From assembly GCA_964343305.1 (NCBI GenBank), contig CAYFJO010000475.1, positions 1-8,020 on the forward strand: a stretch of 8,020 nucleotides of DNA, read 5' to 3'. Under the pieces are notes generated by a model that was not told the DNA's origin, searched no databases, and saw only the letters and a list, made by a program, of their open reading frames with translations. Shown here one piece after another: positions 1 to 5,387 of this stretch. A program made the translations under genes and the position numbers. Numbering within the stretch: the stretch's first letter is position 1; the number at the start of each line of letters is the position of its first letter. This DNA comes from CAYFJO01 sp964343305 (GTDB lineage Bacteria > Planctomycetota > Planctomycetia > Pirellulales > Pirellulaceae).

Positions 1-339
1 CGAATAACCGTGATTCAAGATCACGTTCTTATGTTTTAAGTAATTTCCGTCGCTATCGAGCGATACAACTGCCCCTGGCGTGTTGTCTTCATCACCACGT
101 GGAGCCGACACATAGAGGAGTGGATTGTCGGGATGCGATACGATCGTCCCTGCGGGAAACCCCAAATCGACATGCTTCGTCATTTTTAAGGCAACACCGT
201 TTTCAGAGGGCGTGGCCTCGACGATCAACAGTTTGCCGGTCGTTCGGCTTGGTGCGTAAACGTGAAAACAATCTTCGGCGCAAACCAACTGTGCCAGCAA
301 ACAAAGTGTGAGCAGTACAAGTGAACTCATGATCTTCAT
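1..339 (-). CDS. Secreted lactonase-like beta-propeller protein (N-terminal part only)
   Basis: Reading leftward from an ATG at 339-337, the frame stays open for 113 codons to the window edge, so only the N-terminus is present. Residues 1-21 form a clear signal peptide (MKIM, then a hydrophobic run SSLVLLTLCLLAQLV, cleavage probably after C-A at 20-21). The mature part has beta-strand/turn spacing with blade-like phrases: FHVYAPS (25-31), GKLLIVEA (35-42), a SHPDNPLLYVSAP segment (68-80) and GAVVSLDSDGNY (89-100). This resembles the PF10282 lactonase (6-phosphogluconolactonase-type) seven-bladed propellers often found as exported proteins in Planctomycetota; the family call is from general resemblance and is moderate. 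Another extracytoplasmic propeller is possible. An alternative start is Met4 (330). No strong Shine-Dalgarno precedes the ATG. It lies 91 bp downstream of the M41-like gene on the same strand and could be cotranscribed. Confidence 0.6.
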   Translation of the reverse strand, partial: MKIMSSLVLLTLCLLAQLVCAEDCFHVYAPSRTTGKLLIVEATPSENGVALKMTKHVDLGFPAGTIVSHPDNPLLYVSAPRGDEDNTPGAVVSLDSDGNYLKHKNVILNHGYS

Positions 340-430
340 GGATGAATCTCTGATGGTTTGGACAAGTCTGTCGTCTCGCGTCACGCCCATCGTATCATGA
401 ACGGGCACTGATGGTTGTGCAACATCTTGA
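340..430. other. Spacer between the M41-like gene and the lactonase-like gene
   Basis: These 91 bp separate two leftward genes. I see no open frame of its own, no convincing -35/-10 pair, and no GC-rich hairpin followed by a T-tract on the minus strand. One 8-bp dyad at its right edge is listed separately. The gap may be a simple intercistronic spacer or may hold a weak promoter for the lactonase-like gene. Confidence 0.5.
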
Positions 431-440
431 TTACAACCAT
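411..440. repeat. 8-bp inverted repeat spanning the stop codon of the M41-like gene
   Basis: ATGGTTGT at 411-418 and its exact complement ACAACCAT at 433-440 are separated by 14 nt. The TAA stop of the minus-strand M41-like gene (433-431) lies at the inner edge of one arm. In leftward RNA this could form a modest stem, possibly a 3'-end stabiliser or partial terminator, but the stem is A/U-rich and no U-run follows, so an intrinsic terminator is not supported. It may be chance. Confidence 0.3.
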
Positions 441-907
441 GCTGATACGATCTCCTCGACCTGTTCCCCTTCGAGCGTCTCGTGCGCCAGCAGGTTGTCA
501 ACGATCGCCGCGAGAGCTGCCCAGTAGTTCTCACGTTCAAGTAGTCGATAGAGGCGCACGGTCGCCTGCTCCAAATACGTAAGTCGCTTTTTCTCGTTAG
601 GCACGAGCGGCTTTGCTGCTTGCCAGGCGAGCTTCCAATCGGACGACCATTCGGCAACGAAACCAGGGTGGTACGACTCGCCACTTTGGATCATCTCCGC
701 CACCGGCCCGGCCAACGCGACCATCATAGCCTTCTCTTGCATTTCGCGTTGGCTGAATTGACCCGCTGGCCATTCGACTTGTGTGTCAGCGTATCGATCA
801 AGGCCGTCATCCCAATCAGGATCGATCGTCAATGAACGAACCTTCGCTCCGACGTAGATCGCCATCAGCGCATGACCGGCCTCGTGGTATGCGGAAAGCT
901 CAGTCAC
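431..907 (-). CDS. Stand-alone FtsH-type (M41) zinc metallopeptidase domain protein
   Basis: A 158-residue protein whose N-terminus goes straight into the zinc-protease motif HEAGH (residues 8-12, within AYHEAGHALM). It then follows the layout of the FtsH protease domain: ALAGPVAEM (64-72) matches the FtsH ALGGRAAEE region; Asp90 in SSDWKLAWQAA (88-98) sits where FtsH has its third zinc ligand (H8 to D90 is 82 residues, close to the 78 between H417 and D495 of E. coli FtsH); the C-terminal helix ends in HETLEGEQVEEIV (142-154), like the ETL...E...I tail of FtsH. The AAA+ ATPase and membrane segments are absent and there is no signal peptide, so it is probably a soluble cytoplasmic protein. 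The start is GTG at 907-905, overlapping the stop of the preceding sulfatase as GTGA; it is the only usable start, because an in-frame TAA lies at 955-953 and no ATG/GTG/TTG comes between. Zinc ligands look complete, so activity is plausible, but how substrates would be delivered without an ATPase is unknown. Confidence 0.8.
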   Translation of the reverse strand: MTELSAYHEAGHALMAIYVGAKVRSLTIDPDWDDGLDRYADTQVEWPAGQFSQREMQEKAMMVALAGPVAEMIQSGESYHPGFVAEWSSDWKLAWQAAKPLVPNEKKRLTYLEQATVRLYRLLERENYWAALAAIVDNLLAHETLEGEQVEEIVSAWL

Positions 908-2370
908 GGTGCCTGACGGGAAGTCACCGACTTCGGCGGGCCAAATATGTGCTTACCGTGCCTCGCGGCTTGTAGTGCCTTGGATGTATCTTGCGTTACA
1001 CCTGGATCGCCCTGCTCAGTCATCCAATTCTCAAGTTGGGCAGCAAAGCGCGCTATTGTCTTAGCATGCTTTGGATCGGCAGCAAGGTTTTTCATTTCAT
1101 AGGGATCGTTAGCCGTGTCGTACAGCTCATCCGCGGGTCGGCGCATGTAGCGTTTCACCAGCGAATACGTGTGCTCGCTGTTGATCGCTTCCCGCGGCCA
1201 ACTCGACCAGTAAGGGTTGTGCTTGGCGCTGCCGCCCATGATGCCCATTAAGTGTTTTTCAATATAGATTTCGTCCGACGAGAGGTTGCGAATATAGCGG
1301 AATCGTCCATCCGTCACAGTGCGAATCGGATACGGCGGACCTTCGGGAAGATTGTTGTGCAGGCCGAATGCGTAGTCGCGTTGGGAATCCGCCTTTCCGG
1401 TGAGCACGTCGACGAAGCTGCTTCCGTCGAATTCCGCACGGCTGGATTCGCCCCCCGCAAGTTCGATCAACGTAGGTACGACGTCGGTGTATTGCACGAT
1501 CGCATCAGTGCGTTTGCCCGCCTGCGTCTTGCCTGGCCAACGCGCGACGAGCGCCGTGTGTACGCCCGTGTCCCAGTTGGTCCACTTGTTCCCCGGAAAC
1601 TGGCTACCTTGTTCACTCGTGAAAAGCACAAGTGTCGAGTCGGCCTTGCCGCAGTCGTCAAGCGCGCCCAGGATATCGCCAACCTGTCCGTCCATGTAGG
1701 TAATCTCGGCGAGGTAACGACCAAAGTCGCGGCGCGTTTCAAGAGTGTCGGCGATGTTTGGCGGGAGCTTGATTTTATCGGCCGGATACTGAGACGCATC
1801 GCCCATCACCCACGGGACGTGCGGTTCGACCAAGGCAATGACGAGACAAAATGGTTCGTCATTTTCGCCCTTGATGAAATTGCGAACGTTCGCCAGATCG
1901 TGTGACTGCGTCGGTGCCCGTACACAACTCGCATCAAACCCGCCGACTTTCTTAAACGGGAACACTTGAGCCGGCTTCACATGCACCTTGCCGGCGATCC
2001 CAACGCGGTATCCAAGTTTTCTCAAATGATGCGGCATGCTCGTGACGCTTAGGCGACTTGCCGAATGATTCCAGGCGCATCCGTTACGTAGTGGGAATTG
2101 GCCGGTGTACAGTGCGGCGCGACAAGGCTGACACATCGCTTCACATAGATACGCACGATTGAACGTCAAACCCTGCGAAGCCAGTCGATCAATGTTCGGC
2201 GTTTTGGCGTTCTGTCCCCCGTAGAGCGGCAGGTCGTTGTAAGTGCAATCGTCGGCCATGATGATGAGGACATTGGGACGCGGCGCTTCCGCAACAACTT
2301 GCGACGTCATAGCCGCGGCGAGCAGGACCAATATTTGAATCTGTTGCTTTTGTAACATGAGTGAAATCAT
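904..2370 (-). CDS. Exported type I sulfatase, N-sulfoglucosamine sulfohydrolase-like (sulfatase A)
   Basis: A 488-residue formylglycine sulfatase (alkaline phosphatase superfamily). A signal peptide covers about residues 1-28 (hydrophobic IQILVLLAAAM, cleavage near VVA|EA). RPNVLIIMADD (31-41) supplies metal ligands D40/D41; the activation site is C80-Q-P-C83-R84 followed by AALYTG, with Cys80 the residue expected to become formylglycine. Lys128 (AGKVH) and His184 (EPHVPW) fit the active-site Lys and His. The second metal-binding loop reads TSEQG (251-255), so Glu253/Gln254 stand in for the usual Asp-Asn/His; FPGNKW (258-263) gives the following Lys. This loop, DTGVH and the late ELYDTANDPYEMKNLA block (415-430) place it with SGSH-like heparan N-sulfatase relatives (perhaps SulfAtlas S1_8, from memory). 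The actual substrate is unknown; hydrolysis of a polysaccharide sulfate ester or N-sulfate outside the cytoplasm is inferred. Its ATG overlaps the stop of sulfatase B as ATGA with no Shine-Dalgarno, suggesting translational coupling. Met5 (2358) is an alternative start. Confidence 0.93.
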   Translation of the reverse strand: MISLMLQKQQIQILVLLAAAMTSQVVAEAPRPNVLIIMADDCTYNDLPLYGGQNAKTPNIDRLASQGLTFNRAYLCEAMCQPCRAALYTGQFPLRNGCAWNHSASRLSVTSMPHHLRKLGYRVGIAGKVHVKPAQVFPFKKVGGFDASCVRAPTQSHDLANVRNFIKGENDEPFCLVIALVEPHVPWVMGDASQYPADKIKLPPNIADTLETRRDFGRYLAEITYMDGQVGDILGALDDCGKADSTLVLFTSEQGSQFPGNKWTNWDTGVHTALVARWPGKTQAGKRTDAIVQYTDVVPTLIELAGGESSRAEFDGSSFVDVLTGKADSQRDYAFGLHNNLPEGPPYPIRTVTDGRFRYIRNLSSDEIYIEKHLMGIMGGSAKHNPYWSSWPREAINSEHTYSLVKRYMRRPADELYDTANDPYEMKNLAADPKHAKTIARFAAQLENWMTEQGDPGVTQDTSKALQAARHGKHIFGPPKSVTSRQAP

Positions 2371-3812
2371 TTCATGGATTTGAGTTTTGTATCGAGCTGC
2401 GTCAGCAACTCGCTGAGGGTTGTCTTGTGGTCCGGGTCCATCGCGAGATTCACGAATTGACGCGGATCGGCCTGCATATCATAGAGTTCCGTGGAACCAT
2501 CGCCGTAGCGAATCATCGCCCAGCGATCCGTGCGAAGTAAATGGTCGTTGCGGCCGCGCAGGCAGTAGACCGCTTCATGCACGACATGCTTCGGATCGTC
2601 CATCGCCTTAACCAGGCTCTTGCCTTGCACGTGCGCCGGCACCGGTAACCCGCATAGTTCGGCCAGCGTCGCATAAATGTCGATCTGCTGGCTCAGCGCC
2701 CGCGATTCACTGGGTTTTTTTCGCGGCGCGTGAATGATCAGCGGGATGCGTGTCGACTCTTCGTGAAGACTCATTTTCTGCCAGAACTCGTGTTCGCCCA
2801 GGTGATAACCGTGGTCCGCTGTGAATACGACGATCGTATTATCTCGCAGTCCAAGCCGATCCAAGGCAGTTACGATCTTGCCAACTTGTGCGTCCATGTA
2901 CGTAACCGATGCGTAGTAGGCTTCTAACACTTCCCGCTTTTTTAACTTGCTGTCTAGCCCACTCCTGGCGCTGTTCTTCGAGATGCCTGCCCTGGGTATG
3001 TCGTTCCAATCGTCGTCAACTTGGCGCGGCAATTTCATTTGATCCGCGTCGTACGATTCAAAAAACGACGCCGGCGCAACAAGCGGGACATGTGGACGCA
3101 CAAGACCAACGGCCAGGAAGAACGGCTTCTTATCCTTGGCCCGTTGCTCCAACAACTCGGCCGCTTTGGCGGCGGCCTTATGATCCGCTTGTTCCGTGCC
3201 TTCGCTGTCGCCACGCACGACATAGAACGCGCCGCCGTAACCAAGGCTGTAATGAATACTCCGTTTTGGATCGGGCTTGAGTTTCTCGTTGGTCAGGTGC
3301 TCGTGCTGGCCTACAGTCCATTGCTCTGGAGCCTGGCAGTTGAACCGCTCGGTCCATGAAGCTGCGTGATCGGGTCCGTCAACGCCAGCCGTAATGTCGC
3401 CCGGCACACGCATGTGATATATCTTGCTGACCCGCGCGGCATGATAACCGTGGTTGATAAAGTGCTGCGACATCGACGGGCGATCGCCGAGATTCTTCGT
3501 GAACCGATTCGATGCTCCGTTTGAAGTGACGCCAATCACTTGAGCGTACATGCCTGACATCAATGCCGCGCGAGACGGCCCGCAGACCGGATATTGAGTG
3601 TACGTTTGATTAAATCGAACGCCTCGTTCCGCCAACGCATCGATGTTGGGCGTTTTACATTGGGCGTTGCCATAGCAACCAAGCGATTGCGAACCAAGGT
3701 CGTCAGAGATAATAAACAGGACGTTCGGACGATCTGCGGCAGACGTGATATTGATCAGCAGCGTCAAGACGAAGAACGGGAAGCAACACCCCATAAGTTT
3801 CGCATTGCCCAT
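2367..3812 (-). CDS. Exported type I sulfatase, iduronate-2-sulfatase-like (sulfatase B)
   Basis: With the ATG at 3812 this is 481 residues. I chose that start because MGNAKLMGCCFPFFVLTLL and the following INITSA make a normal signal peptide ending just before DRPNVLFI, the usual start of the sulfatase fold. The frame is open further upstream: ATG at 3869 (19 residues more, with a weak GAAGAAA site) is possible, while the TTG at 3926 would run into the divergent gene. Catalytic features: D37/D38 (IISDD), formylglycine site C77-G-P-S-R81 followed by AALMSG, K130 and H133 (SKIYH), H241 (RPHVPL), D333/H334 in TADHGYHLGEH, and K346 in FWQK. The GYHLGEH..W.K block is typical of the iduronate-2-sulfatase/choline-sulfatase-like group (SulfAtlas S1_7 likely). 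Length is normal and the C-terminal ELYDMQADPRQFVNLA block is intact. It is the first gene of the leftward string, and its TGA overlaps the ATG of sulfatase A. Substrate is not determinable from sequence; an O-sulfate on a uronic acid or related sugar is the family-based guess. Confidence 0.93.
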   Translation of the reverse strand: MGNAKLMGCCFPFFVLTLLINITSAADRPNVLFIISDDLGSQSLGCYGNAQCKTPNIDALAERGVRFNQTYTQYPVCGPSRAALMSGMYAQVIGVTSNGASNRFTKNLGDRPSMSQHFINHGYHAARVSKIYHMRVPGDITAGVDGPDHAASWTERFNCQAPEQWTVGQHEHLTNEKLKPDPKRSIHYSLGYGGAFYVVRGDSEGTEQADHKAAAKAAELLEQRAKDKKPFFLAVGLVRPHVPLVAPASFFESYDADQMKLPRQVDDDWNDIPRAGISKNSARSGLDSKLKKREVLEAYYASVTYMDAQVGKIVTALDRLGLRDNTIVVFTADHGYHLGEHEFWQKMSLHEESTRIPLIIHAPRKKPSESRALSQQIDIYATLAELCGLPVPAHVQGKSLVKAMDDPKHVVHEAVYCLRGRNDHLLRTDRWAMIRYGDGSTELYDMQADPRQFVNLAMDPDHKTTLSELLTQLDTKLKSMK

Positions 3813-3911
3813 TTGATGAATGAGTTCAGGTCGTTTCGCTTCGAGTCGATTGTCGCTTATCATGTGCATAATGTTTCTTCGCGTTGAGTCTCGTTTCAGA
3901 AGAATGCTGCC
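3813..3911. promoter_or_regulatory. Divergent intergenic region between sulfatases B and C
   Basis: This 99-bp gap lies between the starts of two divergent sulfatase genes and is the only place in the window where both strings can begin, so promoters for both are expected here. The best sigma70-like pair I can see for the rightward string is TTCGCT (3835-3840), 17 nt, TATCAT (3858-3863); the -35 match is poor. No leftward pair is convincing. TCGTTTC occurs twice exactly 60 bp apart (3831-3837 and 3891-3897), which could be an operator half-site or chance. A weak AGAAG (3900-3904 region) precedes the ATG of sulfatase C. If sulfatase B starts at 3869 the gap shrinks to 42 bp. Confidence 0.4.
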
Positions 3912-5333
3912 ATGATACACCGACAACCGCGAGTCGTCTGCGTACTAATTACAATCACGTGTCTCGCTTTGTTCGTCCGCATCGGATACTCCGAAAAGCG
4001 GAACGTTTTGTTTATCGCTGTGGATGATTTGCGGCCCCAGCTTGGATGTTACGGCGTAAAAACGATGCACACGCCAAATATCGACGGGCTGGCATCGCAG
4101 GGCACAATGTTTGAGCGTGCTTATTGCATGGTGCCGACTTGCGGAGCTTCGCGTGCGAGTTTGATGACGGGCGTTCGTCCCTCGCGTAATCGATTCGTCA
4201 ACTATCTTACGTGGGCCGAGAAGGATGCGCCGGGCATCGTGACGCTCAACACTCAATTCAAGCAAAACGGATACTACACGGTTTCATTGGGCAAGATTTT
4301 TCATCATCCGCAAGACAACGCGACCGGTTGGTCAGAACCCGCGTGGCGGCCGAAGGGAGTTCCGTGGTATCGCAACAAGGAAAACCACGAGTTACATCTA
4401 AAGCGTCAAAAACAAGGAACGCGGAAACGCGGACCGGCGTGGGAATCGACCGACGTTGCTGACAATGCGTATGCCGACGGTGTCCTTGCGGAGCGGGCAG
4501 TATCTGACTTGCAGCGATTGGCGAAGCGGGACCAGCCATTTTTTCTCGCCGTCGGTTTTTTCAAACCACACCTGCCATTTATAGCGCCGCAGAAGTATTG
4601 GGACTTGTACGACCACGACGAAATTCAGCTTCCTGAAAACTATCAGGTACCGAAGGACGCCCCCAAGGAATCAATTCACACGTCAGGCGAGTTGCGTGCG
4701 TATGCGGGAATCCCGCCAAAAGGCCCTGTTTCCGATGAAGCGGCACGGAATCTAATTCACGGATACTATGCCTGCGTCAGTTACACCGACGCGTTGATTG
4801 GCAAGCTGCTCGATGAACTTGACCGCCTCGAATTGTCAGACAACACGATTGTGGTGTTGTGGGGCGATCACGGTTGGAATCTTGGTGAGCACACGCTTTG
4901 GTGCAAACACAGTTGCTATGAAACATCGATGCAAATTCCACTGATCGTGCGCGCTCCTGGTATCGACGGCAATCAGCGGCGTACGGGGCTCATCGAGACG
5001 ATTGACATTTACCCATCACTGTGCGAATTGACAGATTTGCCGCTGCCAACGCATCTTGAGGGTCAAAGTTTCGTCAATCTGATGAAGGACTCGCAGACTA
5101 AATGGAAGTCCGCGGCGATTGGCCGATACCGCAACGGAGACACCATCCGAACCGACGCGCTACGCTACACCGAATACACTGACACCAAGAGCAAGCTGAC
5201 ATCGCGGATGCTTTACAATCATACAACCGATCCCAACGAAAACGTCAATGTTGCTCGTCGGCAACCCGCTTCGGCGAACGTCGAGCATTTGTCCGAAGAA
5301 CTGCACCAGAAAATGGGACGCGACCGGAAGTGA
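3912..5333 (+). CDS. Exported type I sulfatase, iduronate-2-sulfatase-like (sulfatase C)
   Basis: A 473-residue sulfatase. A signal peptide spans about residues 1-27 (basic MIHRQPR, hydrophobic VVCVLITITCLALFV, cleavage near GYS|EK). RNVLFIAVDDLRPQLGCYG (30-48) is the characteristic opening of iduronate-2-sulfatase-type enzymes and carries D38/D39. The activation site is C77-G-A-S-R81 followed by ASLMTG, the C-x-A-S-R variant accepted in type I sulfatases. Active-site residues continue with K128 and H131 (GKIFHH), H220 (FKPHLPF), D319/H320 in WGDHGWNLGEH, and K332 in LWCKH, which is strongly IDS/S1_7-like. The family removes 2-O-sulfates from uronic acids in glycosaminoglycans, but bacterial members also act on algal polymers such as ulvan, so the substrate stays open. 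It opens the rightward string, 54 bp ahead of sulfatase D. It is not a recent copy of sulfatase B: the middle regions (roughly 135-300) differ widely. Nothing is truncated. Confidence 0.94.
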   Translation: MIHRQPRVVCVLITITCLALFVRIGYSEKRNVLFIAVDDLRPQLGCYGVKTMHTPNIDGLASQGTMFERAYCMVPTCGASRASLMTGVRPSRNRFVNYLTWAEKDAPGIVTLNTQFKQNGYYTVSLGKIFHHPQDNATGWSEPAWRPKGVPWYRNKENHELHLKRQKQGTRKRGPAWESTDVADNAYADGVLAERAVSDLQRLAKRDQPFFLAVGFFKPHLPFIAPQKYWDLYDHDEIQLPENYQVPKDAPKESIHTSGELRAYAGIPPKGPVSDEAARNLIHGYYACVSYTDALIGKLLDELDRLELSDNTIVVLWGDHGWNLGEHTLWCKHSCYETSMQIPLIVRAPGIDGNQRRTGLIETIDIYPSLCELTDLPLPTHLEGQSFVNLMKDSQTKWKSAAIGRYRNGDTIRTDALRYTEYTDTKSKLTSRMLYNHTTDPNENVNVARRQPASANVEHLSEELHQKMGRDRK

Positions 5334-5338
5334 ACGGC

Positions 5339-5371
5339 TCGCGTCGTTTGAACACGTAACGATCGACGCGA
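5339..5371 (+). promoter_or_regulatory. Intercistronic hairpin just before the sulfatase D ribosome site
   Basis: TCGCGTCG (5339-5346) and CGACGCGA (5364-5371) are perfect 8-bp complements around a 17-nt loop; a second pairing, CGTT (5345-5348) with AACG (5358-5361), can compete at the inner end. The stem starts 5 nt after the TGA of sulfatase C and ends exactly where the AAGGTGA ribosome site begins. No T-run follows, so it is unlikely to be a terminator; an mRNA-stability or translation-tuning stem, or a protein-binding dyad, would fit. Function is inferred from position only. Confidence 0.4.
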
Positions 5372-5378
5372 AAGGTGA
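5372..5378 (+). promoter_or_regulatory. Ribosome binding site of sulfatase D
   Basis: AAGGTGA ends 9 nt before the ATG at 5388 and matches the GGTGA part of the anti-Shine-Dalgarno complement. It supports the 5388 start and is the clearest ribosome site in the window; the other genes rely on weak sites or stop/start overlaps. Confidence 0.55.
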
Positions 5379-5387
5379 ACAGCGACC

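Noticed and set aside
411..440. Intrinsic terminator after the M41-like gene
   Set aside because: The dyad is perfect, but the stem is A/T-rich, the loop is long, and no T-run follows on the transcribed strand.
1252..1905. 217-codon plus-strand open frame opposite sulfatase A
   Set aside because: It lies wholly antisense to a gene with clear family motifs, is rich in Arg/Val/Ala in the way shadow frames are, and shows no recognisable domain.
3813..3926. Extension of sulfatase B to a TTG at 3926
   Set aside because: It would put a hydrophilic stretch of about 45 residues before the signal peptide and overlap the start of the divergent sulfatase C. ATG 3812 is favoured; ATG 3869 remains possible.
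3912..5333. Sulfatase C as a recent inverted duplicate of sulfatase B
   Set aside because: Similarity is limited to family motifs; the activation sites (CGASR versus CGPSR), middle regions and C-termini differ.
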